64,000 nt of DNA, taken from Gilvimarinus sp. DA14. GTDB lineage: Bacteria > Pseudomonadota > Gammaproteobacteria > Pseudomonadales > Cellvibrionaceae. The stretch is taken from contig NZ_CP100350.1 in assembly GCF_024204685.1 (NCBI RefSeq), positions 3,126,501-3,190,500 of the forward strand, given 5' to 3'. This document shows positions 12,430 to 21,852 of the stretch, piece after piece. Made by a program: the position numbers and the translations under genes. The notes beneath the pieces were generated by a model. That model was not told the DNA's origin. It ran no database searches and saw nothing but the letters and a program-made list of their open reading frames with translations. The first letter of the stretch is position 1, and every line of letters starts with the position of its first letter.

Positions 12430-12732
12430 TTAGGGTTTTTCCTGCACCATTACCCAGGGTTTGATCACGACGGCCCAGAGCAGGGCGTCGGCCTCAAACC
12501 AGGCTTGGGCTTGCTCGTCGCTGACGGGCCCAACTTGGCCTTCGCTCATCCAGTGCTGAATTTGCGCGGCATTGTCTTTGGCCATCTCAGTGGCGACCCG
12601 AGTCAGGTCCAGCTCGGGGGCGACAAAAACCGCCCTGCCGCCGGCGAAAAAACGCTGTAAATCCCGCCAGGGGATCTGCGCGGTTTCGAGGTTAACTTTG
12701 GTTTGCAGTATGTCGTCGTGTTGGTCGGTCAT
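12430..12732 (-). CDS. DUF2288 family protein
   Basis: A 100-residue soluble protein of a small conserved family of unknown function. The pattern IPWRDLQRFFAGGRAVFVAPELDL and the C-terminal DALLWAVVIKPWVMVQEKP fit DUF2288 proteins of pseudomonads and relatives (read here in two pieces of the same protein). Its start overlaps the stop of the HMG-CoA lyase gene (ATGA), so it is translated from the same message. No catalytic motif or membrane segment is visible. Confidence 0.75.
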   Translation of the reverse strand: MTDQHDDILQTKVNLETAQIPWRDLQRFFAGGRAVFVAPELDLTRVATEMAKDNAAQIQHWMSEGQVGPVSDEQAQAWFEADALLWAVVIKPWVMVQEKP

Positions 12733-13631
12733 GATGCTTTGTTTAATAGCGCCACTGCGGCGCGGCTATTGTTGGTTTTATTCAGTGAGCGGCAAATATT
12801 GGCGCCAGCGCGAGCGACCTTATTGATGTCTACCCCGTGCTCTATACCCAAGCCGTTTAACAGGTATAGCACGTCTTCCGTGGCGACGTTGCCGGTGGCG
12901 CCTTTGGCGTAAGGACAGCCGCCGAGACCTGCAACCGAAGAGTCCGCAACCGCAATACCTTGCTGTAAGGCCGTATAAATATTGGTAAGTGCCTGGCCGT
13001 AGGTGTCGTGCATGTGTACCGCCAGTTTCTCTGGGGCGATTCGCTTTAGCAGGGTTTTAAGTAAGGTTTGCGTGCTGGCGGCGGTGCCGGTACCGATGGT
13101 GTCACCCAGCGAAATTTCGTAGCAGCCCATGCTCAGCAGCTCTTGTGCGATCTCCAGGCACAGCTCTGGTGTTACGGCTCCACTGTAGGGGCAGCCAAGA
13201 ACGCAGGAGATATAGCCGCGCAGAGGGATGCTGTGCTCGCGGGCGGCGCTAGCCACTTCGGCAAATTTCGCCAGGCTTTGCTCGATGCTGCAGTTCAGAT
13301 TCTTTTGGCTAAAGGCTTCGCTGGCCGCCGCGAATATCGCCACCTCGCTGGCGTTTGCCTGTCGGGCGCGTTCGAAGCCTTTCAGGTTGGGGGTCAGGGC
13401 GCAGTAGCTAACGCCGGGTTTGCGCCTAAGATTCGCAAACACCGCTTCGCTGTCTGCCATCTGCGGCACCCATTTCGGGTTTACAAAAGCTCCAGCTTCT
13501 ATGCGAGTCAATCCTGCGTCTGCAAGGGCATGAATTAACTCGAGCTTATGGATAAGCTCGATATTACCTGGCTCGTTTTGCAGTCCATCGCGCGGGCCCA
13601 CTTCAACGATAGACACTGTTGAGGGCAGCAA
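12729..13631 (-). CDS. mvaB: Hydroxymethylglutaryl-CoA lyase
   Basis: Cleaves 3-hydroxy-3-methylglutaryl-CoA to acetyl-CoA and acetoacetate, the last step of leucine breakdown. 300 residues. The HMGL-like TIM barrel shows EVGPRDGLQNEP at residues 11-22 (metal and catalytic region), HMHDTYGQALTNIYTAL, and the mobile-loop signature AGLGGCPYAKGATGNVATED with its active-site cysteine. It starts only two bases from the ubiX stop and overlaps the DUF2288 gene. No other leucine-degradation genes are near, so it is separated from the usual liu cluster. Confidence 0.93.
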   Translation of the reverse strand: MLPSTVSIVEVGPRDGLQNEPGNIELIHKLELIHALADAGLTRIEAGAFVNPKWVPQMADSEAVFANLRRKPGVSYCALTPNLKGFERARQANASEVAIFAAASEAFSQKNLNCSIEQSLAKFAEVASAAREHSIPLRGYISCVLGCPYSGAVTPELCLEIAQELLSMGCYEISLGDTIGTGTAASTQTLLKTLLKRIAPEKLAVHMHDTYGQALTNIYTALQQGIAVADSSVAGLGGCPYAKGATGNVATEDVLYLLNGLGIEHGVDINKVARAGANICRSLNKTNNSRAAVALLNKAS

Positions 13632-13633
13632 GA

Positions 13634-14254
13634 CTACTCTTCACCCCAGCGAGGCATCAGGTCCTGCTCCAGTCCTAATTGGTCAAGAATACGAGCGACA
13701 ACAAAGTCGATCAACTCTTCAATGGTAGCGGGCTGCATGTAAAAGCCGGGGCTCGCCGGTAGTACCACTGCGCCCAGCTGGGTGAGCTTAAGCATGTTCT
13801 CCAGGTGTATTGCCGAGTAGGGAGTTTCCCGCGGCACCACAATTAATTGGCGGCGCTCTTTTAGGGCGACGTCCGCCGCGCGCTCAATCAAGTTATTGCT
13901 GGCGCCGCTGGCAATGGATGACAGAGTGCCGCCGCTTGCCGGGCAAATCACCATAGAGGAGGGAGAGCTGGAGCCCGAGGCCACTGGCGAGAACCAGTCA
14001 TCGCGGCCGAACAGGGTCAGCTGCTCATCACTTGCTCCATAGCGCTGGCTTAAAAAAAGTTGCTGCTCTTCAAGATTGGTGGGTAAATCCAAATCTGTCT
14101 CGGTACGTATGACTACCTCAGCGGCGCTGGATAACAGCAAATACACATTGCAGTCTGCCGCCAGTAAACACTGCAGCAAGCGCAGGCCGTACTGAGCACC
14201 CGAAGCGCCGGTCATGGCCAGGGTGATGGTGCGGTTTTCACTAGGGCTCGTCAT
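13634..14254 (-). CDS. ubiX: Flavin prenyltransferase UbiX
   Basis: Makes the prenylated FMN cofactor of the UbiD decarboxylase in ubiquinone synthesis. The flavin-binding start [17 protein letters not shown] and [27 protein letters not shown] are diagnostic. The frame opens at 14275 inside mpl, but the ATG at 14254 leaves a 10-base gap after mpl and has a GACGGA site, giving about 206 residues. Placed between mpl and the HMG-CoA lyase gene on one transcript, as mpl-ubiX are in many pseudomonads. Confidence 0.94.
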   Translation of the reverse strand: MTSPSENRTITLAMTGASGAQYGLRLLQCLLAADCNVYLLLSSAAEVVIRTETDLDLPTNLEEQQLFLSQRYGASDEQLTLFGRDDWFSPVASGSSSPSSMVICPASGGTLSSIASGASNNLIERAADVALKERRQLIVVPRETPYSAIHLENMLKLTQLGAVVLPASPGFYMQPATIEELIDFVVARILDQLGLEQDLMPRWGEE

Positions 14255-14264
14255 GGTTATTCCG

Positions 14265-15626
14265 TCACAGGGCATGTTTGTTCAGTTGCGCCACCAGCTT
14301 TTGATGTAAGCCACCGAAGCCGCCGTTGCTCATAATAACAATATGCGTATCCGGTTCGGCCAGGGCCAGGGCATCGTGAATTATGCTGTCCAAGTCATGG
14401 TATAGCTTTGCCGGTACCGGCGAGTGGTTGACCACATCAGCCAAGTCCCAATCGGTATCCGGAGGTTGGTACCAGAGTACATCGTCGGCATCGACGCAGG
14501 CGGGTGCTAGTGCACTTTTGTGGATCCCCAAACGCATGGTGTTAGAGCGCGGTTCAATTATAGCGATTATTTTGCCGTCACCCACTTTGGCTCGCAGCCC
14601 CGCCAAGGTGGTTTGAATGGCGGTGGGGTGGTGGGCAAAGTCATCGTAAACCTTAATATGATGGGTATCGGCAATGCACTCCAGGCGGCGTTTTACACCT
14701 TTGAATTGTTGCAGCGCGCGCGCGCTTATCTCCGGCGTGACGCCGACATGCCGCGCCGCCAAAATGGCTGCCAGTGCATTGCTGACGTTGTGCTCGCCGT
14801 TTAATTCCCAGTGCACGTCGGCCTCGACTTTTGAGCCATACATAACACTGAACTTGGACCCATCCGGGTTGATATTGCGAGTGCTCCATTCGCCCAGATC
14901 GCCAATGGTTTCAGACTCGCTCCAACAGCCTTGCGCGATAACCTGCTCGATAGCTTCAACGCCCGCAGGGTAAATGACCCGGCCGTTGCCGGGCAGGGTG
15001 CGCATCAAGTGGTGAAACTGGCGCTGAATATCGGCAAGAGAATTGAAAATATCGGCGTGGTCAAACTCAAGGTTGTTGATAATTAACGTGCGCGGCAAAT
15101 AGTGCACAAACTTAGAGCGCTTATCGAAAAAGGCGCTGTCGTATTCGTCCGCTTCAATCACGAAAAAAGGCGTGTCTCCTAAACGGGCCGACACGGGAAA
15201 ATTCTGGGTCACGCCGCCGATCAAAAAACCGGGGCTCATACCGGCGTATTCTAAAATCCAGGCGAGCAAACTGGCCGTGGTGGTTTTGCCGTGGGTGCCG
15301 GAAACGGCCAGTACCCATTTGCCTGGCAGTACGTGCAGGCGCAACCACTCGGGGCCAGAGGTATAGGGAATGCCGCGCTTAAGTACGGCCTCTACCGCCG
15401 GGTTGCCGCGACTTAGCGCATTGCCAATGATCACCAAGTCTGGCGCTGGCTCTAATTGCGCGGGGTCGTATCCGCTGATTAATTCTATACCGGACTGCTC
15501 CAGCTGGGTGCTCATGGGCGGGTAGACGTTTTGATCCGAGCCGGTCACTCGGTGGCCCAGCTCTTTCGCCAGGCAGGCCAGCGAGCCCATAAAAGTGCCG
15601 CAAATGCCGAGAATATGAATATGCAT
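14265..15626 (-). CDS. mpl: UDP-N-acetylmuramate:L-alanyl-gamma-D-glutamyl-meso-diaminopimelate ligase
   Basis: Recycling ligase that joins the murein tripeptide to UDP-MurNAc in the cytosol. 453 residues, Mur ligase family. The start is [20 protein letters not shown]. The ATP site is [19 protein letters not shown] near residue 110, and [19 protein letters not shown] and [18 protein letters not shown] are family motifs. Likely co-transcribed with ubiX. Confidence 0.96.
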   Translation of the reverse strand: MHIHILGICGTFMGSLACLAKELGHRVTGSDQNVYPPMSTQLEQSGIELISGYDPAQLEPAPDLVIIGNALSRGNPAVEAVLKRGIPYTSGPEWLRLHVLPGKWVLAVSGTHGKTTTASLLAWILEYAGMSPGFLIGGVTQNFPVSARLGDTPFFVIEADEYDSAFFDKRSKFVHYLPRTLIINNLEFDHADIFNSLADIQRQFHHLMRTLPGNGRVIYPAGVEAIEQVIAQGCWSESETIGDLGEWSTRNINPDGSKFSVMYGSKVEADVHWELNGEHNVSNALAAILAARHVGVTPEISARALQQFKGVKRRLECIADTHHIKVYDDFAHHPTAIQTTLAGLRAKVGDGKIIAIIEPRSNTMRLGIHKSALAPACVDADDVLWYQPPDTDWDLADVVNHSPVPAKLYHDLDSIIHDALALAEPDTHIVIMSNGGFGGLHQKLVAQLNKHAL

Positions 15627-15743
15627 GCGATGTTAAAACCAGAGAAAAACTTGTGGCGAGCTTAGCATAATGGTGCGGTGCGGGGTACGGCTGGACTAAA
15701 GAGCTGGGTCCAGCCATCGGTAGAGGAATAACCTCAGGCCGGA

Positions 15744-16061
15744 TTAATCGCGCTTGAGCTTATGCTCGTCGTGTTGGTGGTGCTCACCGGGTAGGGCATC
15801 GGCGGCATTTTCCTTGGCATTGTCGATCTTGTCGCCCGCTTCTTTTTTGGCGTCTTTAACCGAATCTTTAACGTCGTCTTTGGCATCCTTCGCAAGCTTT
15901 TCGGCATCGCAATTGCCGCTGACACCCACGGTGGAGTCGAGGGCGGCATTGCGCGCCGCCTTCTTGGCATTGCAATCAATCAGTTCTGGCTTTTTTAACT
16001 CGGCCTGGGTGTAACCGGCTGCGGCGAGCAAACACAATGTATGGGGCAGTAGCTTTTTCAT
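15744..16061 (-). CDS. Small secreted Lys/Asp-rich helical protein with His-rich tail
   Basis: About 105 residues. The ATG at 16061 follows AGGAGATGAG and gives MKKLLPHTLCLLAAAGYTQA, a signal peptide with cleavage after TQA. The mature part repeats DAK/DSVKDAKKEAGDK-like units, probably one charged amphipathic helix, with two cysteines at the start of the mature protein and an HHQHDEHK tail that could bind metal. Composition resembles LEA- or YtxH-like helical proteins. I do not recognise a family. It stands alone between mpl and a lipoprotein operon. Confidence 0.7.
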   Translation of the reverse strand: MKKLLPHTLCLLAAAGYTQAELKKPELIDCNAKKAARNAALDSTVGVSGNCDAEKLAKDAKDDVKDSVKDAKKEAGDKIDNAKENAADALPGEHHQHDEHKLKRD

Positions 16062-16101
16062 CTCATCTCCTTTGCTGTGCAAGAGTGAAAAATCAGTATA
16101 G

Positions 16102-16461
16102 CTACATTGCGGCGCAATGAGCGCTTTGCAGCACCCATTGTTTGTCAGACTCCTCGTGCTTGAGAATGCACTGGCCGTTTTCCAGCCACAGGGTGAAGTG
16201 GTCGGGCCTGTCCATGGTAAGGCCAGCGCCGCCCTGATTTTGCAGGCTACTTGGCGTGGGCGCGTCGATAATCAGGCGCGGGCTGTGGGTGAGCGCCTGC
16301 GCGGATAACACCACTTTAGTACCCAGGGCGCGCGATACCGTGGAGGTTAATTCGGCGCGTGTGGCATCGCTGGGCGCCACCAATAGCGCCGGCGCGCTGG
16401 TTTCGGTTAAATACTGGCACGCGGCGAGCAAGCTCGCCGCCGCTAAAACCAGCGCCCTCAC
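16102..16461 (-). CDS. Small lipoprotein of unknown function
   Basis: 119 residues. The N-terminus MRALVLAAASLLAACQYL ends in a LAAC lipobox with the lipid-bearing cysteine at residue 15. The mature part is small and mixed, with NGQCILKHEESDKQW near the end and two further cysteines that could form a disulfide. Its ATG overlaps the stop of the S41 protease gene (ATGA), so the two are coupled and may work together at the same membrane. No family recognised. Confidence 0.75.
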   Translation of the reverse strand: MRALVLAAASLLAACQYLTETSAPALLVAPSDATRAELTSTVSRALGTKVVLSAQALTHSPRLIIDAPTPSSLQNQGGAGLTMDRPDHFTLWLENGQCILKHEESDKQWVLQSAHCAAM

Positions 16462-18179
16462 TGGGGCTGCCTCAAGATGCTGTCGCCCATACCCGGCGGC
16501 TGGTAAACAACGCCGTCGCGCGCGCCCACTTGCTTGGCCTTTTGCAGCTGAGAGGCCTGGCCTTTGGCGCTGGTGCCCGCGGGGCAGCTGCCGGTATTGC
16601 GATAGTGCAGGGCAGCGGCCAGACGCGCTTCGGCCGGATCGCCCAGCAAGTTATTCAGATCGTCCGCCACCAGACACCCTGGCAGTTCGGCCCGGTTGCT
16701 GCTGTTGGCAGCGCCGGGGAAAAAGCCGTCGGCATAGTCGCCAAAGCCTTTGGCGTTACTGCCCTTAAACTGGGTGGTGAAGTAAGACAAACCACAGTTA
16801 TGCACCATGTAGGCGCCGTAGGGTTTGCCGCAGGTGGCGCCGCCAATTAAGACCACCTCGACATCAATGCCGCGCAGGCCGTTAATTACTGACTCAGAGG
16901 CCGAACAGGTGTTGCCACCACTGAGCACAAAGACACGATTCAAATCGAGAGTTGGCAACGCCTGGCCCGGTGCGAGAGAGAAGCCCTGGGTGGTGCTATG
17001 AAACTCCATGGGGGTAAGTTCGGCACCGGTAAATGGGTCTACCTCGGTGTGCTTGTCGTTAAACTCGGTAATGGTGAAGGTTTTACCTGCTGCCTGACTA
17101 CCGGCAATCATATAGCCGAGCTCGCTGGCGATATCCAGGTAGCCGCCGCCGTTGTAGCGCATGTCCAGCACCAGGTCGCTGACGCCCGCGGCGCTCAGCT
17201 CACTGATGGCGTAGGTTAGCTCTGCTTCGGCGGTGGCAATATGGGTGTTAAAAAGTATATAGCCAACCTCTCCGGTCGGCGTGCTGATAACAGACGCCTG
17301 GTTTACCGCTGCGATGGTTACCTCGCCGGCGGTCAGGGTAATCTCGCGGGTGGCGTTACTGTTTAAATCCTGCACGGTAAAGGTGTGGCTTTCACCCATG
17401 CTGCTGGGGAAAAGTCCGGCGTTAAGGGTGTTAACCCCAGCTTCGGTGTTGTCATTGACCAGGTCCACACCATCGACGGCCAGTACCCGTGCGCCGCGCT
17501 GCAAGTTCGCCTGGTCGGCGGAAGAACCCGGCTCTGTGTAAACGACTACCGCTTCGCGTGGCGGCAGGCTGGATAAGAGCGCCCATTGCACGCCATAGCC
17601 GACCGATACACCGGATTCTTGACGCACCAGATAAGAGTCGGTTTCGTCGTACCAGTGAAATTGGTCTTTGGCGTTGCCCGACGCTGTAGTGGCCGTGGTT
17701 TTTTGCAGATTAAAGTAGGTGATGGTGTCGTAGGCGCGGGGGTTTAAGTCCTCCACCTCGTCGTACCAGAGGTAAACCTCGTTGGTCAGTGAGCGCAAAA
17801 ACGCATTCTCATCAACATAAGAGCCCGGTTGATCCGGGTAGGGTTGGTCACTGTAAGGGGCGATGCCTGTGCGCGGCGCGGCGCATTGGTCGCGGAAGTT
17901 TTGTCGCGGCGGGTACACGCCCTCTACCCAGGTGTAGTCCTGATTGTCGACGCTGCTGGACGACGAGGAGCTGCTGGAGGAAACTGACGATGAACTGCTG
18001 CTTTGCACTGAACTTGACGATTGGTTGGGGGGAGAGACGGGCGACGGTTCGTCGTCATTGATGCCGTAGTAGTCCTGCACCCGGTCCAGAGTGGTGGTAT
18101 TGCTGCCACCGCCACAGGCGCTCAAGCCGAGCACAATGGCGCCAGCCAACAGGGTTTTAAAAGTTTGAGGTGTGTTCAT
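16458..18179 (-). CDS. S41-family (CtpA-like) protease lipoprotein with poly-serine linker
   Basis: 573 residues. The signal peptide ends in LSAC with Cys22 as the lipidation site, so the protein is membrane-tethered on the periplasmic or outer face. Residues about 54-78 are a nearly pure serine linker. A PDZ-like region follows near 195-265 (GSSADQANLQRGARVLAVDG). The S41 core (about 290-480) carries DMRYNGGGYLDIASEL, the nucleophile in TCSASESV (Ser near 429) and the general-base lysine in GATCGKPYG (near 450). About ten cysteines suggest disulfides. Poly-serine linkers are a hallmark of Cellvibrionaceae secreted enzymes. Substrate unknown. Confidence 0.88.
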   Translation of the reverse strand: MNTPQTFKTLLAGAIVLGLSACGGGSNTTTLDRVQDYYGINDDEPSPVSPPNQSSSSVQSSSSSSVSSSSSSSSSSVDNQDYTWVEGVYPPRQNFRDQCAAPRTGIAPYSDQPYPDQPGSYVDENAFLRSLTNEVYLWYDEVEDLNPRAYDTITYFNLQKTTATTASGNAKDQFHWYDETDSYLVRQESGVSVGYGVQWALLSSLPPREAVVVYTEPGSSADQANLQRGARVLAVDGVDLVNDNTEAGVNTLNAGLFPSSMGESHTFTVQDLNSNATREITLTAGEVTIAAVNQASVISTPTGEVGYILFNTHIATAEAELTYAISELSAAGVSDLVLDMRYNGGGYLDIASELGYMIAGSQAAGKTFTITEFNDKHTEVDPFTGAELTPMEFHSTTQGFSLAPGQALPTLDLNRVFVLSGGNTCSASESVINGLRGIDVEVVLIGGATCGKPYGAYMVHNCGLSYFTTQFKGSNAKGFGDYADGFFPGAANSSNRAELPGCLVADDLNNLLGDPAEARLAAALHYRNTGSCPAGTSAKGQASQLQKAKQVGARDGVVYQPPGMGDSILRQPQ

Positions 18180-18305
18180 CGCAAGCTTATCTCCATGCTG
18201 CTTCGTTATTTAATTGTCATTTCCTAGAAATTTTATCTGTCCAGATCTTACCAGCCCGCGCTGCACTATTCATAGCACAGAGTTCATAGCACTAAGTCGT
18301 GAGTC

Positions 18306-19961
18306 CTAGCGCCGAATCGCGAGTAAAACCAAGCCTAGCCCCGATAGTAGCCAGGCTGCGATAGGGACATCGGCGAAGCTTATGCCCTGGGTCAGGTCTA
18401 AATTTTGTGCCTCGGGCCAAAGCAATGCCGTCGCCCCTGCCAGTGAGGCCAGCGCTGCCAAGGTGAGACGCCGACGGTTCGCGGCGCGGCGCTCCCGGCG
18501 CTTGGCTTGAGCTCGGTATTCGGCCAGCTCGCCGCGTAAATCGTCCAACCGCTGCACTTGCTGCAGACCGTTAAACAGCAAATGTGGCACCTCGGGGAAT
18601 TTTTCCATCCACTCGGGTCCGTAACGCTTTAGGTCTTGCCACAGGGATTTTGGGTGAAAGCGATTCTTCAGCCAGCGCTCTAAAAACGGATGCGCTGTGG
18701 CCCATAGATTGAGCTCTGGGTAGAGTTGCCGGCCCAGCCCTTCAATATTGAGCAGGGTTTTCTGCAGCAACACCAGCTGCGGTTGTACTTCCATATTAAA
18801 GCGCCGTGCGGTGCGGAACAGGCTGAGGAGCACATGGCCGAATGAGATGTCTTTCAGCGGCTTTTCAAAAATGGGTTCACACACCGTGCGGACCGCCGCC
18901 TCCAGCTCTTCAATCCGGGTAGTCTCGGGTACCCAGCCACTTTGCACATGCAGCTCGGCCACCTGGCGGTAGTCGCGGCGAAACATCGCTAGCATATTGC
19001 GCGCTAAGTAATATTGGTCGGCGCGGTTGAGCGAGCCCACAATCGCCATATCCACAGCAATATATTGCGGTTGGGTCGGGTGCTGGCGGGAAACAAAGAT
19101 ATTGCCCGGGTGCATATCGGCGTGGAAAAAATTGTGCTCGAATACCTGGGTAAAAAAGATTTCTACCCCGCGCTCGGCAAGCTTTTTCATGTCCGTGTCT
19201 TGCGCGTGCAGCTCGTCGAGGTTGGTCACCGGTATGCCCGATATACGTTCTAATACCAGCACTTTGCGACGCGTGTAGTCCCACATGACCTCGGGAATAT
19301 ACAGCAGGGGCGAATGCAAAAAGTTGCGTCGCAGCTGCGAGGCATTGGCCGCTTCGCGCTGTAAATCCAGCTCGTCGAAAATAGTGGTGCGATAATCCTC
19401 GACCACTTCTATAGGGCGCAGACGCTTGCCATCGGCGCTGTATTTTTCCACGAGGCGAGCGATCAATTCCAGCAGACGGGTGTCTTGCTGGATTATCTTT
19501 TCGATGCCGGGGCGAATAGCTTTCACAACCACTTCGCGGCCGTCGTGTAGAACCGCCGCGTGTACCTGCGCCACCGACGCCGATGCCAGAGGCTCGCGAT
19601 CAAACTGCTGGAAGACGTTGTCGACGCTGTCGCCTAACGAATCTTCCACCAGCTGGCAGAATTTCTCTTTGGCAAACGGGGGTACGCGATCTTGCAGGGC
19701 GCTCAGCTCGGCGATGATATCCGGTGGTACTAAATCCGGGCGGGTGGACAGCAGCTGCCCGAATTTAATAAAGATAGGCCCCAGAGATTCCATTGCCAGG
19801 CGCAGCCGTTCACCGCGGGTTAAATTGCCTGCAGGGATCAGTGCCAGGGGAGCCAACAGCATTCGCAGCCACCAGGGCAGATTAGCGCGCAGCAAGAGCA
19901 AATCGAGACGGTAGCGGGCAAAAGTGGCCAGAATGGTGAAAAGTCGCAGCACGCTGGTCAT
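18306..19961 (-). CDS. ubiB: Ubiquinone biosynthesis regulatory ATPase/kinase UbiB
   Basis: Atypical kinase-fold ATPase required for coenzyme Q synthesis; 551 residues. The KxGQ motif is in [17 protein letters not shown], the A-rich nucleotide loop in [13 protein letters not shown], and the catalytic-loop equivalent in [12 protein letters not shown]. One or two hydrophobic C-terminal segments ([16 protein letters not shown] and the final [16 protein letters not shown]) anchor it in the inner membrane. It follows ubiJ by 16 bases; the order ubiE-ubiJ-ubiB matches Pseudomonas and E. coli. Confidence 0.96.
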   Translation of the reverse strand: MTSVLRLFTILATFARYRLDLLLLRANLPWWLRMLLAPLALIPAGNLTRGERLRLAMESLGPIFIKFGQLLSTRPDLVPPDIIAELSALQDRVPPFAKEKFCQLVEDSLGDSVDNVFQQFDREPLASASVAQVHAAVLHDGREVVVKAIRPGIEKIIQQDTRLLELIARLVEKYSADGKRLRPIEVVEDYRTTIFDELDLQREAANASQLRRNFLHSPLLYIPEVMWDYTRRKVLVLERISGIPVTNLDELHAQDTDMKKLAERGVEIFFTQVFEHNFFHADMHPGNIFVSRQHPTQPQYIAVDMAIVGSLNRADQYYLARNMLAMFRRDYRQVAELHVQSGWVPETTRIEELEAAVRTVCEPIFEKPLKDISFGHVLLSLFRTARRFNMEVQPQLVLLQKTLLNIEGLGRQLYPELNLWATAHPFLERWLKNRFHPKSLWQDLKRYGPEWMEKFPEVPHLLFNGLQQVQRLDDLRGELAEYRAQAKRRERRAANRRRLTLAALASLAGATALLWPEAQNLDLTQGISFADVPIAAWLLSGLGLVLLAIRR

Positions 19962-19977
19962 GGGTGGATATCAGTCC

Positions 19978-20586
19978 TTAACAGGCGCTAAGCAGCCGGT
20001 TTATCCGCGCTTCAAGACGGTCGAGCGCCTGGCGGGTATCGTTAATGTCGTCGCAAAACAATTCAAATTCGTTGCGTCCTAGGGCCTGAGCACCCTCTTC
20101 GGTCAGGTATTCGCCGCCGAGTTGTTGCGCACTATCGGCGCGCGCGCGGCTCCAGCCAGCGGCACGGCGCACTTGCTTGGCAATCATGTGGGCGGGCAGG
20201 GTGCCAATTATATCGGCCAGGGCCATTTCCCAATCGATATCCAGGCTTTGCAACAGCGCTTTTAATTCGGCCAACAGTTGCGGTGAGCCTTCCAGCTGCA
20301 CGCCTGTGCCGTAAAGGCTGGTGGAATCGCTGCGCAGTAACTTGGCTAAATCCGCAGCTGTCCCCTCAAGGGAGCAGGTGATCTCGCCATCGAAGTGTTG
20401 CTGAATACGAATGGGGTCGCCCAGCAGAATATAGATATCGAGCGCGGGAGCGGTGCAGTGTATTGCCAGAGTTTTGCCGCTTAAGGCGCGCAGGCGCGCC
20501 CGGCTACCCGGGTCGTACTCCAGTGCCCGCGCGGCGGCTTTTTCCCCAGCGCTTGCCAGCGCCGCTATGGCCGTGGCATCCAGCAT
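19978..20586 (-). CDS. ubiJ: Ubiquinone biosynthesis accessory factor UbiJ
   Basis: 202 residues with an SCP2-type lipid-binding domain in the N-terminal half (IHCTAPALDIYILLGD, DGEITCSLEGTAADLAKLL). It is thought to carry the Q intermediates within the soluble Ubi complex. Its ATG overlaps the ubiE stop by one base. The C-terminal part (DDINDTRQALDRLEARINRLL) is likely a coiled coil. Confidence 0.93.
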   Translation of the reverse strand: MLDATAIAALASAGEKAAARALEYDPGSRARLRALSGKTLAIHCTAPALDIYILLGDPIRIQQHFDGEITCSLEGTAADLAKLLRSDSTSLYGTGVQLEGSPQLLAELKALLQSLDIDWEMALADIIGTLPAHMIAKQVRRAAGWSRARADSAQQLGGEYLTEEGAQALGRNEFELFCDDINDTRQALDRLEARINRLLSAC

Positions 20587-21335
20587 CAGGGCTTGATGCC
20601 GCTGTGCAGAGCCACCACGCCGCCGGTCATATTTTGGTACTCGGTGAGCACAAAACCGGCGTTGTCCATCATGCCCCGCAGGGTTTTCTGATCCGGGTGC
20701 ATGCGAATGGATTCGGCCAGGTAGCGATAGCTGTCAGCATCTCCGGTAACCCACTTGCCCATATTGGGCAAAATTTTAAACGAGTAGGCGTCGTAAGCTT
20801 TTTCCAGCAGTGGATTGGTGGGCTTGGAAAATTCCAGCACCAGCAGTTTGCCGCCAGGTTTTAGCACTCGCAGCATGGAGCTTAAGGCCAGGTCTTTATC
20901 GGTCACGTTGCGCAGGCCAAAGGCGATGGTAATGCAGTCGAAGGTGTTATCGGCAAAGGGTAAAAACTGCGCGTCTGCCTGGGCTACGCTCAGGTTGCCC
21001 GCTACGCCTTTATCCAGCAGCTTATCGCGGCCCACCTTGAGCATAGAGTCGTTAATGTCTGCCAGTACCACCAGGCCATCGGCGCCCACCTGGCGGGCAA
21101 ACTGGTAGGAAAGGTCTCCGGTGCCGCCGGCGATATCCAGCACTTTTTGCCCCGCCCGCACGGCGGCCTTTTCAATTGTCAGGCGTTTCCACAGGCGGTG
21201 CACCCCGCCGGACATTAAATCGTTCATCAGGTCGTATTTGCCCGCTACCGAGTGAAATACACCGGCGACGCGCTCGGCTTTTTTCTCCACGTCAACTTCT
21301 TCGAAACCGAAATGGGTGGTTTTTTTGTCGCTCAT
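20586..21335 (-). CDS. ubiE: Ubiquinone/menaquinone C-methyltransferase UbiE
   Basis: SAM-dependent C-methyltransferase of quinone synthesis, 249 residues. The SAM site [17 protein letters not shown], the UbiE signatures [18 protein letters not shown] and [17 protein letters not shown], and the C-terminus [13 protein letters not shown] are all present. First gene of ubiE-ubiJ-ubiB. Confidence 0.97.
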   Translation of the reverse strand: MSDKKTTHFGFEEVDVEKKAERVAGVFHSVAGKYDLMNDLMSGGVHRLWKRLTIEKAAVRAGQKVLDIAGGTGDLSYQFARQVGADGLVVLADINDSMLKVGRDKLLDKGVAGNLSVAQADAQFLPFADNTFDCITIAFGLRNVTDKDLALSSMLRVLKPGGKLLVLEFSKPTNPLLEKAYDAYSFKILPNMGKWVTGDADSYRYLAESIRMHPDQKTLRGMMDNAGFVLTEYQNMTGGVVALHSGIKP

Positions 21336-21385
21336 AGCAGGCCTTTTGTGCAGCGCATAATCATGCGGCGGAAAACGGTGGCAAC

Positions 21386-21414
21386 ATTGTACATTGATGC
21401 TGCGGGTGCGTCAG
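21386..21414 (-). promoter_or_regulatory. Probable sigma-70 promoter of ubiE-ubiJ-ubiB
   Basis: On the minus strand CTGACG (21409-21414) and TACAAT (21386-21391) are spaced 17 bases. Transcription would start near 21379, about 44 bases before the ubiE ATG. The -35 overlaps the last codons of the upstream RDD gene. Confidence 0.45.
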
Positions 21415-21842
21415 CGCTGGCGCTCGATTACCACAGTGCCGGCGAGCTTGTCGTGCCAACCCTGCTTGCGGCTGTCCAGGGCTATCCAGACAAAGCCCAG
21501 CAATAAAAAGAAGGCCGAGATGTAGTAGCTCAGGTAGCGAATCAGCAGTTGCCAGGGGGTGGGCTTTTGCAAAGTGGTGGCATCGACGATCACCGCATCC
21601 ACAATCATTTTGCCCGGCGTGGCCGATTTAAGTAGCCAGAACAGCAAGGTGAAGGCGGCGGGTAGGCCATAATTGACCCAAAAATTTTCCGCGCTCGCCA
21701 TCAGCATGGCAAGCCAGTCGCCACTATGGCGGTATAGGCCCATAGTGATGGCGATTAAAATCGGCAGGATGACCAGTGAGTCAACTAAAAAGGCGATAAA
21801 TCGACGCCAGAAACCTACATAGCGAGGTTGCTGTGGGGCCAT
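21411..21842 (-). CDS. RDD family membrane protein
   Basis: 143 residues with three hydrophobic segments. The RDD pattern is intact: YVGFWRRFIAFLVDSLVILP at the start (Arg and Asp in the first helix), ATPGKMIVDAVIVD in the middle, and DSRKQGWHDKLAGTVVI at the end. The family is of uncertain function, with transport or ion exchange suggested for some members. Translated 10 bases after rlmJ, so probably co-transcribed with it. Confidence 0.85.
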   Translation of the reverse strand: MAPQQPRYVGFWRRFIAFLVDSLVILPILIAITMGLYRHSGDWLAMLMASAENFWVNYGLPAAFTLLFWLLKSATPGKMIVDAVIVDATTLQKPTPWQLLIRYLSYYISAFFLLLGFVWIALDSRKQGWHDKLAGTVVIERQR

Positions 21843-21852
21843 AGCAGAACTC

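Noticed and set aside
17946-18020. Serine-codon repeat in the S41 gene as a possible tandem DNA repeat or CRISPR-like array
   Set aside because: The codons vary and the frame is kept; it is a coding poly-serine linker.
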